From: Patellaria atrata CBS 101060
Lineage: Eukaryota; Ascomycota; Dothideomycetes; Patellariales; Patellariaceae
Reading direction: 5' to 3'
Length of the DNA: 64,000 nucleotides
Assembly (NCBI GenBank): GCA_010093705.1
Contig: MU006090.1
Location: 1,701,817-1,765,816, forward strand
The notes beneath the pieces were generated by a model, which made no database searches, was not told where the DNA came from, and saw only the letters and a list, made by a program, of their open reading frames with translations. This document shows, in pieces, positions 22,994 to 35,306 of this stretch. Made by a program: the position numbers and the translations under genes. Numbering within the stretch: position 1 is the first letter of the stretch; each line of letters begins with the position of its first letter.

Positions 22994-23444
22994 ATTCGAC
23001 AAAATTATACTGGACTGTATACAATCAAAATATGAAGTGATTTATTTTACTTTCCTCACTGATGTCTTATCTTCGGCTGCGAATTATGTAACGGCATGAA
23101 GACGGCGTCATCTTCGTTGTAAAAGTGCAAGCACCAATCGTTCCAAATATAGCCCTTCTCATCTCACATCGTGTCTCGCACAAGTCCAGAACTTTCTCTA
23201 CGTACAACGTGATGTCTCCCAAACAGGAGCTGGAAGTCGGACGGAGAGTGCCTTAGATTAGTACAAAGGTACGTAAAAAGGATGACGCGCATCCCGTGAC
23301 TTCGCGGAATACGCGTCGTCCTAGCCGTTCACATCTCTTCCCGTAAGCTACCACGGCTGCTTTACCCCATCGTGCCCCTTTCTCATTATACTTGGTACGT
23401 GTTCTATCCTAATCATACTTCGAGGTATCTGGGAATCTGTCATA
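22994..23444. promoter_or_regulatory. Shared upstream region of the ureohydrolase and Fpg genes
   Basis: 451 bases between divergent start codons. No gene content. A GC-rich patch with CGCGTC/GACGCG words lies at about 23280-23330, but I cannot assign a factor. Confidence 0.45.
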
Positions 23445-24919
23445 ATGCCTGAGGTATTGTATTGTCTAAATTGATATCAAGATCAAGATGGTGCTGACTC
23501 GTTTAGATCGCTGAAGTTGCCCGCATCGTTCATTATCTTAAGAAGCATATCGTCGGAAAGACTATCGCGTCTGTGAAGGTTCAGGAGGATGATATTATCT
23601 ACGGCAAGGTCGGGACGTCCGCCGGCGCGTTTCAGACAGCCATGACTGGAAAGAAAGTCGTGGATGCGCGACAGCAAGGGAAATACTTTTGGCTAGTGAT
23701 GGACTCACCTCCACATCCTCTAATGCATTTTGGTATGCTACTTAGGAGCATATCTCGTATCAACGGATACTAAGTTCTAATTTTAGGAATGTCCGGATGG
23801 ATGAAATTCAACAATGATGATACAGCATACTATCGTCCAGCGAAGAAAGAAGAAGAGCAGTGGCCCCCGAAATTCTGGAAGTTTATTCTACAGACATCGG
23901 ACAATCCATCATGCGAAGCCGCCTTCGTAGATGCACGGCGTTTGGGAAGGGTCCGTCTCATAGAGGCCAAAGCAGATGATATGCGGAAAACGACTCCCTT
24001 AAAAGAGAACGGGCCAGATCCCGTTATAGACCGCGATATAGTTACTGATGAATGGCTGGGGAAATTGATGAAGAAGAAGAAAGTTCCAATTAAAGCTCTA
24101 CTCCTAAATCAAGCAAACATCAGTGGTGTGGGCAATTGGGTAGGGTGAGTTTTGTCACAATTCCTTCTGCGTAAATAAATCCTAAGTATACTGCCTTATA
24201 GGGATGAAGTTCTTTATCAAGCTCGAATACACCCCGAACAATACTCAAACACGTTTAGTGATGCTCAAATCAAACAGCTACACGACGCGCTCATATCAGT
24301 CTGTACAACGGCTTGTGAGTTGCTGGGGGAATCAGAGCGGTTCCCGGCTGATTGTAAGTTCACTACGGGTGCTAACTCTGACTGTAAATATGCTAATAGT
24401 ATCTCAGGGCTAATGAAGCATCGTTGGGGGAAGGGTAAGAAGGATGGTGGGAAGCTACCCAACGGTGAGAAGATCACATTCATTACTGTTGGCGGAAGAA
24501 CTTCTGCAGTAGTACCATCTCGCCAGAAGAAGACCGGAGGCGTTGCTGGGGATGTCCCATCAAAGGAAGAGGACGTAGAAGAAGCTGTTGACCAAGAGTC
24601 TGATGAACCTAAACTAGCTAAGAAACGCAAAACCGGCAAGGTAAATGCCCTAGACAACTTGTACTTGCTTGACACTAGCTAAAAGTCTTTCACAAATCAG
24701 GAGGCTTCGTCTCCGAAAAACAAGAAGAAGAAACTGAAAGAAGAGTCTGAAGAAGAACCAGCTGAGGAGAAACCGTCAAAGAACCGCAAATCAGCGACTG
24801 AGGTGAAACCATCGAACGGAACCGCGTCAAAGGGGAGTACGAGCAAATCAGATGCCCCTACCAACACCACCGCAGATAGTTCCATCGGGAGAAGGAGATC
24901 TGCCCGTCTCGGGAGATAG
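23445..24919 (+). CDS. Formamidopyrimidine-DNA glycosylase (Fpg/MutM-like)
   Basis: Base-excision repair enzyme that removes oxidised purines and nicks the abasic site. Exons 23445-23453 (9 bases), 23507-23732, 23787-24144, 24202-24353, 24408-24640 and 24701-24919 give 398 residues. The first exon encodes only Met-Pro-Glu. In this family the Pro after Met is the catalytic nucleophile and Glu3 is essential, so the tiny exon holds the active site. Next come IAEVARIVHYLKKH, GKYFWLVMD and HFGMSGWMKF, then the helix-two-turn-helix part with LLNQANISGVGNWVGDEVL. There is no four-Cys zinc finger; ITFITVGGRTSAVVP occupies the place of the zinc-less finger seen in plant-type enzymes. The tail is Lys/Glu/Ser-rich with KKKKLKEESEEE, probably disordered and nuclear. 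Confidence 0.92.
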
Positions 24920-25548
24920 TACGTGGGTTCAAAGTACGACATAGTCGGTGAAAGGCGTCTAGACAGAGTGAATTCTCCGTATACTTCAACTGGTCTTTCT
25001 CTGTACTGGGTTTCTCTCTTATACTGGATTCTCTGTGTACTGGGTTTTTCTCTTATATCGGATTCTCTCTGTACTGGGTTTCTCTCGTACGTTAAGGTCG
25101 GGGCTTCTTATTCAGCGGGCTCAAGTGTTTAAGAGGCTCTTTGGAGACTTTGATGTTCTGTATAGGTTGGAATAAGAGTTGAATGAACCGTTTTCATAGG
25201 AGCAAACCGCGCCGAACGATGCAAAGTTAAATAATACCTGGCATACCCCAGCCGATTCATGTCGGACTCGGAATTAGGTACCAATTTAGCCGAGAAACTT
25301 CCGTCCCACTTTCTGGAGCTCATGCTGCACACCCAAAAGAACTTTCGGAGCACTACGGTCTACGCGACATTCTTATTCCTCTCCAAATTTGTTGAGACAT
25401 CGCTCGTTTTACTCATACGATGAGCTCAGTCATTTCCAGGTTCGAATTTGTCAGGTAGGATTTCGATTGCTTCCACATACGAGATCACGGCCGCGACGAA
25501 TACTCTGTTCATCTCATCTTCAAATTGCACTGGTAAACTCTAGTCGCA
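24920..25548. other. Intergenic region between Fpg and NAT1
   Basis: About 630 bases between same-strand genes. The first third holds the short tandem repeat listed separately; the rest should contain the NAT1 promoter and 5' leader. No gene recognised. Confidence 0.4.
24993..25090. repeat. Short degenerate tandem repeat, about three units of ~33 bases
   Basis: Repeated text built on TGTACTGGGTTTCTCTCTTA followed by a TA-rich joint and GGATTCTC. Three diverged units lie in the 3' flank of the Fpg gene. Units differ by small substitutions and length changes, so the array is not freshly expanded. It is probably in the 3' UTR. Confidence 0.7.
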
Positions 25549-28281
25549 ATGCCTCAAGCATTGAGTTCTAAAGAGAACTCCTTGTTTAGGCAAGTAGTCA
25601 AAAGCTATGAGACCAAGCAATACAAGAAGGGTGAGTTAAGTTACATGTGCTCCTCCATATGATATCTGGTACGAACACGAGCTATGACACAGTCGTTAAT
25701 TATTCTTAGGGATCAAGGCCGCAGATCAAGTCCTTAGGAAGAGCCCTAACCATGGCGATACCCAGGCTATGAAAGCCCTCATTATGAATTCCCAGGGTCA
25801 CTCCGATGAAGCCTTTGCCCTGGCGAAAGTGGCTCTCAGAAATGATATGAAGTCACAAATCTGCTGGCATGTCTATGGTATACTCTATCGGTCACAGAAA
25901 AATTACGATGAGGCAATGAGAGCATACAGGACTGCACTCAGGCTAGACGGAGATTCTCAGCAGATACAGCGTGACCTGGCGATGCTTCAGATCCAGACTA
26001 GAGATTACGAAGGGTACATTGAAAGCAGGTTGACAATGCTGAAGGCAAAACCAAATACCAGACAGAATTGGACTGCTTTAGCCGTCGCACATCATCTAGC
26101 TGGGGACCTGACGAAGGCCGAAGACGTTCTAGTGAGATATGAGAACTCGTTAAATAATCCTCCACCCCGGACAGACTTAGAACACACCGAGGCGGCGCTT
26201 TATAAGAATACCATAATTGCGGAAGCCGGTGATTACCAAAGAGCGTTGGACCATATCGAGACTCTCCTGAAGCATCCTCTTGACCGAACAGCAGTCATGG
26301 AAATGAGGGCACAATATCTGCTAAAATTGGGGAAAAATGAAGACGCAGAGAAAGCTTACCGTGCTCTAATAGAGCGCAATAATGCATTCAGAGATTATTA
26401 TGACGGTTTAGAAAACGCATTGGGCCTGGACAGATTAAAGGAAGAATCAATAAATCGCCTCGCTGAGCTGTACGAGTCTCTAGCTAAAAAGGATGAGAGA
26501 GTAGATGCTCCCAGACGGATACCTCTCGATTTCTTACAAGGTGACACTTCTATCCCCTCTATGTCAACCTATGCCTAACATTTCATAGGATGTTCCTTTC
26601 GAAGTGCGGCGGACAGCTATCTTAAGCCTAGATTGAACAAAGGGATTCCATCTCTGTTTGCAAATGTGAAAGCGTTGTATAAAGATACTTCCAAACTACA
26701 AACGATTGAAGAACTTGTGAATAGCTACCTTGAAAAGTCTGCTATGAATGGAAGCGCAGAGGGGGAGACTAAAGCCGGGAAATCAGATAAGTTTGAGGAA
26801 TCGGTTTTGTACTTTTTGGCGCAGCATTACAACTACTTCTTGAGCCGTGATCTAGAAAAGGCGACATCTTTCATTGATCGGGCGCTTGAGAAGAATCCAA
26901 AGTCTGTGGACTTTAATATGACCAAGGCCAGGATATTTAAAAATTACGGAGACACTGAAAAGGCTGCGGCGGCAATGAACCATGCACGGGAGCTGGATGA
27001 GAAAGACCGATACATCAACACCAAATGTGCCAAGTACCAACTCCGTAACAATCAAAACGACGCTGCTCTGGAAACAATGAGCAAATTTACCCGAAATGAG
27101 ACAACTGGAGGTGCGTTGGGCGACCTGAAAGAAATGCAGTGTCTATGGTACTTCATCGAAGATGGAGAAGCCTTTGTGCGGAATGAGAAATACAATCTTG
27201 CACTCAAGCGGTTTCAGACTATCTACGATATTTTTGATATCTGGCAGGAGGATCAATTCGATTTCCACAACTTTTCGCTCAAGAAAGGACAGATCAGAGC
27301 TTATGTTAATCTCATAAGATGGGAAGACTACTTGAGAGGCCATCCTTTCTTTTCTAGAGCAGCCGTATCTGCTATAAAGATCTACATCCTCCTTCACGAC
27401 AGGCCCCATCTTGCATCGTTAGTGAATGGGGGCGCCGATTTCGAGAACTTGGATGAGAACGAGAAAAAGAAGGCTCTGAAAAAGGCCAAGAAAGAACAGG
27501 AGAAACAGGAAAAAGCTGAGGCTGAAAAACAGGCTACGAATAAGAAGACAACTGCTGATGGCGAAGTTAAGAAAGAGGACCTCGATCCCAAAGGCCTTAA
27601 ACTTCTACAGACGAAAGAACCTCTAGAAGATGCCACCAAGTGGGTCAATTTTGTGCTTCAGTTCAGTCCTAAGATGATTGAAGCGCAAAATGTGGGGTTT
27701 GAAGTCTATATCCGCAAAGGTAAATATCATTTTAGATAATCTAAGCAATGCCGTTGCTAAATGATCCCAGGCAAATACCTGCTCGCCACAAGGTGTCTGC
27801 TCGCAGCATCAAAGCTCGACCCTGAAAATCCCTCTTTACACGAACAGACTATCCGCCTACAGCATACCCGTAAGTCAAGTCATCCCATCCAAGCAATGCT
27901 GCTAATATATCAACAGTAAACACCCTCTCTGAACCCCTTGCCCCGAAGGTCTCAGAAGTGCTAAAAGAGACATTCAAACTTGTCCCCGCTGATACCTCTC
28001 TTCCATCTTTCAACGATTCCTTTTACGAAAGACATTCCCAGAGCGCACCCCACGTCCGCGCGGCCCTAAAGGTTCGCCAGCTTCTCACTGCGGACCAGTC
28101 CCGACCACAGAACGAGAAGGAGCTCTTGAATACCCTCTCATTTCCCACCGTCGCCTTAGCGGATGCGAAGGAAGGCCTAGCGCTCTTGAGCGAGTGGAAG
28201 AGTAGCCGAGAAGCGAAGGATGCGTACTTGGAGGCGGCGAGGAAGATCTGGCCGCAGGCAACGGTGTTTAAAAAGTCGTGA
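25549..28281 (+). CDS. NAT1: NatA N-terminal acetyltransferase auxiliary subunit (Naa15/Nat1)
   Basis: Ribosome-anchoring TPR scaffold of NatA, which with the catalytic subunit Naa10 acetylates Ser, Ala, Thr, Gly and similar N-termini during translation. Exons 25549-25630, 25710-26540, 26589-27719, 27771-27869 and 27917-28281 give 835 residues, the usual length. It starts MPQALSSKENSLFRQVVK. Tandem TPRs include GDTQAMKALIMNSQG, QICWHVYGILYRSQKNYDEA and LARKNP-like helices through PRLNKGIPSLFANVK. A Lys/Glu-rich coiled segment (about 27460-27590, EKKKALKKAKKEQEKQEKAE) is typical of Naa15. It converges on MON2, leaving 293 bases. Confidence 0.95.
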
Positions 28282-28574
28282 GAGGGATGTTATGTCCTGG
28301 GGTATATATTGGGATTGGTACTTATACTGTAGTAAGCCGCAGAGTATCATAACAAAGGACGCTCCGTTTGAGAGCGGTGTTCATGCATAAGACTTGGAAA
28401 GAAACGTGTATTCATTCATTCCATTCCAGTTTTTCGTGGCGAGATGTCTCGGTAATTCTATATAGGGAGGCCCCCCTCGCCCATCATTCCGAACATGTCC
28501 CTTTCTCCTCCTCTCCCTCCTCATCTTCAACTTACTACTCCTCTCTCGCTCCTCACAGCCCATCGATCAGTCAT

Positions 28575-31500
28575 TCACTCGACCCCAAACCCTTCCCCAA
28601 CCACCTCCACCAATTTGACCAACTCCCCCAAAACCTCCTCATCCCGTCGGGCAACCGTGACCGCCTTCCCCAGCAACGGAAACAAGCGATGCAAATGCTT
28701 CCTCCCAGCCCCTCTCACGCCCTCAACCTCCGGAATCGCCAACGGCTCCACCTCGAGCTCTCCAAGCCTCCTCAACACAAACAGCAATTCCTCCCTCTGA
28801 CTCTCAGGCTGCGGCATGCGGCCCCGGAGCGGCTGGTCGGCGATGTACGCCTTGATGGGCAACGCGGCGCGGAGGATGAAGTAGGGCGCCGCGGCCTGCG
28901 CGAGGCGGACGCAGGCGGGGGAGGAGTCGTGGGCCGCGACGAGGGAGAGGAGCTCGGAGAGGCAGAGGTACGCCATGCGGGTGCGGGACGTGGGGGCAGG
29001 GTCGGAGGTGCGGCTGAGGCGGACGGCGTAGAGGTCGCGGAGCGGGGATGCGCCGGGCGGGGGTATCTCGCCGGGCATGGCGCGGTGGATGAGGGAGTTC
29101 GTGAAGAGGGCGGATGTGTAGGCGCGGCGGGTTTGGTCGGGGATGGCGGCGGCGCCGAGGGAGGGGATGAGGAGGTTACGGAGGGCGGTGAAGGAGGTTA
29201 GGTCGAAGGATTCGTCAGATGAGATTGGGTGGGTTGGGGGAAGGGGGGAGAGGTCCGCGGAGATGATGCCCGTAGAGATTTCGATAGTGCGGGTCCAGAT
29301 GTCGCGGGTAATCATGTCGGGGAGGGAGAGGGTTTGGATGGTTGTTAAGGCGGGATCGAGTATCGCGAGGGAGACGGAGGTGGCTTTTTGCCAGGGCGAG
29401 GGGGCTTTGCCTTCGGTGCGCCATTTATATTTGAGGTTTATGGCTCGTTTTAAGCTTTCTAGTATGGTTTGGAAAGCGCCGGAGGTGTATAGCTCACTAT
29501 CATTGATGTGCTTGATTGATATGGTTTGTGCCATTGTCATTGATGCCTTTGACAATGATATAAATGTTCGGTTCTTTTTCGAAGGCTCAAGGACATCGTT
29601 TTCGTACGGTACAGCAATGAAGTCAGAGAGGAGCATCAAGATCTTACCAGGTACGCCAGAGAAATCGGTACGAATAATACCTAGGCATTCCATTACTTGG
29701 GCTTGCAGAGAGGTGAGATGATCCACATCGGATGAATATGTATGAGAGTCTGACTTTTCTACACACTCCTTCATATAACCAGTAACTTTAGAGATATCGT
29801 CCAAAGTAGTCTTATTTTCGTTTAGTCGATAAATTTCTTTGTATGTTCGCATGTAGGTCTCCAGAGCTTCCTGGTTATTTGACATAGCTTGCTTATATGC
29901 AGTAACAATCGGGGGTCCAAGCATCCAAATATCTGTTATTTGACAAAGGGAATCTTGTGCGATATGAGAGGGATCTTCGATCCGTGAAAGCATATTACCC
30001 ATTGTAGCATAAACGATCGCATTGATACGATTTGATTGAAGGTCAAGATATGATTTGAAGGCGTCCATCAAATTACTCCAAATGTTGGTAAAGCTTGGAG
30101 CTCGGATGATTGGCTCAAAATAAATAGCAAAGAGGTGGGAGATACCATCAAAGAGCACTTTAGTTGTTTCATTCCAGGATTTTATATTGTCAGTTGACGT
30201 GGAATCGATCTTTCGTATCCGGTCTTGCTCCTTGATGTTGGCGTTAACCATCTTAAACACCACAAGGTTGATACAAAGAGTCCATGCTTCGGACGAGAGC
30301 TGCTGGCCATAATTATCGAAGATCCTGAGGATGGTCTGAACTGCACCGTTTCGGACCTCAGCTCGAGGATCCGCAGTTACAGCAGCCAAACGGAACAAGA
30401 GCAGGCACCAAAGCGCGGAGATGGAACCTTGCCGGGTAACTGAAATTAGATCATTCAAAACATCAGTTTTACCATCTATAACCTTGCTCAACTCCGTTAT
30501 TGATACTGCTTCTATACGCCCATGGAGAAAATCGGAAACATTCCAAAAGAAGGTGATAGTCTTTTTCAGGTCAGTAAGGAGACACACGTATCATCAAGGG
30601 TTCACGTACGGTAAGGGAGATATTAAGGTCATTTTCCTGCGAAGAAAAGTGGAACAGAATTTCTAGTAGAGTTGAGAAGCATGAGTCCGGTATAGATTGC
30701 AAAAAATCAGAGCAAACAAGTTGCAAAGATCCGAAAGCCGACCGACACAGCTTTAAGGATATCACCGTAGAACTCCTTTTCTGGGGTACAGCGCCAGCCG
30801 TCAGTCCCTCGTCGTTTTCGATGTTTTCTTGGTTGTACATCTCAAAGACACTCAGTAAGGCACCGAAAACGGAGTTCCACCCAGCTGTGATTGATTCACC
30901 GCATTCCTCGAGAATGGATTTCAGTGCCTGCAAAATAGTTGCATGAACCTCCGTTGTAACTTCATCCAAGCTTTTTCTAACGCTTGATTCACTTCTATAA
31001 AGTGAACCAATTGAGGAGTTGATAGCAGATAACAGTCTCTTCTGCACTGCATTTTTTTGGTCTTCTTCTAGAGACATAGAGGCTTTCGCAGTCTCCTGAA
31101 CGATCTTACTTATGATATCCGAAGATAAGAGGCGGCTGGTATTCGACGCCTCAGGTAGTGCAGCCGCTATCGTTAACTCCTGAAAAAGGACATTCCATCC
31201 GCTCTCTGAAGGCTCATAATAAATCAATCGATCAAGATTCAGCGACCCGAGCTCCCCTATCTTGCTTAAGACGAAAACACGGTCTTGTGAGTGGGCGGTG
31301 TTCAGAGAGATACCAGACATGCTAGTCATTCTCTTCTGTTGTCCCTGTTGTGTAGTTGTGGATGATCCATTTGAGCGCTGAGGTAGGCTAACTTTATCAT
31401 GAAGCAAGCTGGAAAGACTGTCGAGGATACGGATAAAAGCATCATTGGGATAATCGACCGTGCTTTCGAACATTCGTATAGCAGCAGATTTAACCGCTGA

Positions 31501-33915
31501 GATCTCGCTATTGATAGACTGTGTTGATCCGGTATCATCGATTTTGTGCCCAACTTTACCGGCTGTCACTGCTAGTACGATATCAGCTTTTTGAAGAGTT
31601 TCCAACACAATAGTCCATGCTTTATCTAGCGTAGGACCAAGAGCGATTGCGAGATTTAGAAGTGCACGAAGGCAAAGTAGATTTCTCGCCCCTAAAGAGG
31701 GAGTCAAGTCGATTGACGACCGCCGATGCCTATCTGACGAAATATTGGATGCCTGGCCAACAAGACTATCGACACTCAGGAGCCCTTTTGCATTACTAAA
31801 CAACTTCGGAGACTCTAGTGGTTGCGGAGTTGATGGCATTAAATTTGCCGTTAGTATGTTAGGGGGAACAGCTGACTTGCTGAGGGTAGTCAAAAAGGCA
31901 TCCCTGGATGTCCCTAACCGGAGTAAGCCAGATACTTGGGTAAACTTCTGTATTGAACGGACTAAGGATCGATAATAGTCAGCATCCAGAGTGGCATTGA
32001 GAAAGGTCGAGCAAGTTGCAAGAACAGCAGGCCAACCAGACATGATTATGGCAGATACAATTTTTACTGCCCCAAACATTGAGTGGTCTTCCAATTCGAG
32101 TGGATTGACAGGCACATTTCTTCTCCGGTAAGAGGTCGATCTGGGTCTAGTTATAGTTGAATGAGCTGAGACTGACCTCTCAACATCTTCATCGTCTGCT
32201 CCAGGTTGAGATTTGGATTTCTTCTTGGTCTTTACTTCGCTGTGGACAGTAAGAGGAAGTATTATTTTAGCCATACTCTCGGACAGACTGTTGATACATC
32301 CCATTACGAGACTATGAACGTACGTCTCTGGTAAAGATGGCGGTTCCAACTTATCTAATTGTTCAATGCACGGCGTCCGTAATGTGCTCCATTGTGAACT
32401 CAACCCGGTGTATTGAGCGGAAGTACTTGTAACTGCACCACCAATAACACCAGCTGTTGCTCCAGCTTCTACGGCCACCTGTTCTGCGCTAGGGTCCCTT
32501 AATTGGTAATTCGTAGCTGGAGCTGATGATTGCTGTCCTAAGCCAATTGCTGCTGGCTTTTCGATCACGAGTCTGACAAATGCCGCAAGGTTATCCCCTA
32601 GAATAGACTTTTTACCTTCCATTTCGTCAAACCCATGGTATATCTCTAGAACCAGACCTGGTTCGGTGTATATCCCCCTAAATATTTCCATGCACAAGGC
32701 ACGCTTCCAAGGCGTTGCTGCATCGGGATCCAACATATGATTCAACAACCCTAAAGCCATCTCGCACTCTGCTGGCATGGTTGAGAGATGATGCCTGATC
32801 AGAATGTTGAGAACACGCATTATACGGACTGTGACCGGGAAATTCGAACGCTCTGAGATCGACCTTATGATGAATGGCATGAGTATACTACGTAGGATAT
32901 TTGCCTGTTCTGGGTGAGACGAAAACACATCTCCATGATTCGTTAAGATAGACTCGATGAGTTCGAGTCCGGATGATTGAGAGATATTAGACAGTCGAAC
33001 AGCCTGTGCTTTACCCCCTTCTATGAGAATGCAAACATCACGAAAGATCTGCAGAAATTAGTACAAACGATGAAACCCTTCTGTGGAACATACGTGAAAG
33101 GCATCATATGCGCCTGCCCGGACCTGTACCGTCCCGTCTTCGTCAGGTACCTCTCCAACAGTGGGTAGCTCGAGTGATCTCTCTTCCTGACGGTTAGCGA
33201 ACGATTTGGGTTATATATTTTCATCACCTACCGTCCTCTTCGACAACTCTATCGAAGACAGCGATCACTAATTGCTGAAGTGTAGCTGCAGCGGTATTAC
33301 TTATCGCTGGGGCTTTTGACCCCTGAAGAATCGAGCATATTTGGAGGACATTGTACAAGAGATCACGTCGCAGCTCAGTAGGATAGGTCTGCACTAAGAT
33401 TGGTAAGACTTGAAGTATCTTGATTTGAATATCAACCCCTACCATCAATAAGCTTAATTCGAATCGATGATGATGATCCAAGTACCTAGACCGCTTGACT
33501 CTCTTAACGCTTCTAATACCGATTTAAGCCTTTCTCTGGGCAAAGCATGAGATACAGCTAGCCTGTGAAGGCTAACAACTGCAGGGGAAGCAAATTTAGC
33601 ATTCTGAGTGCTACATGCTATGAGAAATGGATTGATGAAGTACGGCCTTCGGGAGAGATCTCTTGGGTTGTCAGCTTGAATACTACAAATAAAGGGATAC
33701 AGTTAGTACCGGCTGCCAGCTGTACTTCAGATGTCGTAGGTAAGCCTTTGATATCTTGTAAAGACTTCTCTGCAGCCTGTACGTAATTGAGTTAGTGCGT
33801 GTTCATATGTACTTTTATGCATATCCGTATAGAATACATTTTTGAGCTCTGAATGTTTACGCTTCGATTCTTGTACAATATTGCTGAGTTCTGTGATGAG
33901 TATTTGAGAAGTCAT
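28575..33915 (-). CDS. MON2: Mon2, Golgi/endosome traffic scaffold (Sec7/BIG-related)
   Basis: Large peripheral Golgi protein related to Arf-GEFs but lacking the Sec7 domain; in yeast it works with Dop1 and the flippase Neo1. Exons on the minus strand: 33915-33838, 33776-33710, 33659-33486, 33438-33232, 33182-33094, 33048-30610 and 30560-28575, giving 1679 residues. The N-terminal joins restore AAEKSLQDIKGLPTTSE, DLSRRPYFINPFLIACS and VDIQIKILQVLP, all typical of Mon2. Acceptor 33183 was chosen over one four bases upstream because it keeps EEDERSLELPTVGEV in frame. A second ATG two codons upstream (33921) is possible. The C-terminal about 270 codons are very GC-rich compared with the AT-rich 5' two thirds. 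Confidence 0.93.
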
Positions 33916-34272
33916 GCTCAAACTGGTGACTAGTGTTTTGTGATTTGATCCATGGGATTATATGCAGACATTATGTTTTTTCAGTGGCCTTGGGCTGTCG
34001 GATATGGGTTGTATGTATATTAGAACAAGGGGAAAGTTCGCTGCCTCCCGTGAGCTTAATGCCAAGACTGACACCATTGGGCTTCCTGGTGAATGACTCT
34101 GCCCAGTACCTTACGGTATATAAGTGTACAAAAGAAACAATCGTAACCCTAAGAAAGATTGTTAAAGCAGTCACGGCATTCTCATTCTATCCCATACTCT
34201 GGAAACCCATCTGAAGTACAACTCCAAAGATCCAGCGCGTCAACGCAGTGCTCTTACCCCTCCCCCGCTACA
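33916..34272. promoter_or_regulatory. Shared upstream region of MON2 and the Mms2-like gene
   Basis: 357 bases between divergent start codons (33915 minus, 34273 plus). It contains a short CT-rich stretch just before the plus-strand start (about 34250-34270). The open frames in both directions here are leader sequence. Confidence 0.45.
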
Positions 34273-34901
34273 ATGGCCAAAGTCCCCAGAAACTTTCGTC
34301 TCCTGGAAGAGCTTGAGAAAGGAGAGAAAGGTTTGGGAGCTGGTAAGGGCTCAGATCCGCTATACCAAAGTGTGCTAACTTATTGTTAGAGGCTTGCTCA
34401 TACGGCCTGGAAAACGGCGACGATCTTCTCATGACCAACTGGAACGGTACTATTCTCGGACCACCCCACGCAAGTTACAATCAACTTCAACCTCAAGGAC
34501 AGGAAGCTAACATAGTCCCACAGAGTGTTCATGAAAACCGTATCTATAGCTTAAAGATCCACTGTGGTCCAGACTACCCTGATGTCCCTCCTGAAATCTC
34601 ATTCGTATCAAAGATCAATCTGCCTTGTGTAGATCCGAACAATGGCAAAGTATGTAAATGAGAGAATGTGGAGGGTCACACAGCTGAAGGTCTTGCTAGG
34701 TCGATCCGGGAAAATTACCCTGCTTGATGGACTGGAAGAGGCAATTCACCATGGAGACAATCCTTATCGAGCTTAGAAGGTAGCATAATTCCTGCTTGAA
34801 GAACTGGGTTTATGGTCATATTCTAACTGTGATGTAGGTATATGGCCCTCCCACAGCATAAGAAACTGCCGCAGCCTCCGGAAGGGTCCAGTTACAGCTA
34901 G
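34273..34901 (+). CDS. MMS2: Ubiquitin-conjugating E2 variant, Mms2/UEV1 type
   Basis: Catalytically inactive E2 variant; with Ubc13 it builds Lys63-linked ubiquitin chains in error-free DNA-damage tolerance. Exons 34273-34342, 34390-34469, 34524-34649, 34700-34779 and 34838-34901 give 139 residues, the usual size. The start MAKVPRNFRLLEELEKGEKG, then SYGLENGDDLLMTNWNG, IHCGPDYPDVPPEISF and RRYMALPQHKKLPQPPEGS are diagnostic. No active-site Cys is present where a true E2 has HPN..C. The second intron starts GC rather than GT (CAC|GCAAGT) and is in frame without stops. Splicing it restores GPPHSVHENRIYS exactly as in the family. Confidence 0.95.
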
Positions 34902-35306
34902 AGATACAAACTCATACGTTGGAGAATTTGTATTACCTGGTCCTCGAGGAGGACCGGCTTACTTGTGGGGTATGGAAGATGAGGCATGAGTTCTGATATG
35001 ATGGATTACGACTTAATCCTACACATGATTTGATGGTACAGCATTTCCGGTGTCAGGGGGATTGGATCATTTATTAAATCTTCCAACAGCAATATACCAA
35101 TTTAAATGATACTCTTGACTTCAATTTTGATGTGTATATTGACTCCTCATGACGTTTATCAAATAGCAAAATACTCTTTAGTTGTTTTGGTAGCTAAAGT
35201 GACTCCGTATCACGGCCGATTGACAGGGGTTCTCACAGCATCTAAGCTCCAATGGAAGGATTCATAGCTCAGAACATCAGGTAACCTCAAGCATAAAAAA
35301 TATGGA
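34902..35306. other. Intergenic region upstream of the LYR-motif gene
   Basis: About 405 bases, AT-rich, between two plus-strand genes. No gene or clear signal seen. Confidence 0.4.

Noticed and set aside
28368-29201. 277-codon plus-strand open frame antisense to the MON2 3' end
   Set aside because: Gly/Glu/Ala-rich text caused by GC skew; MON2 frame is continuous and family-like on the other strand.
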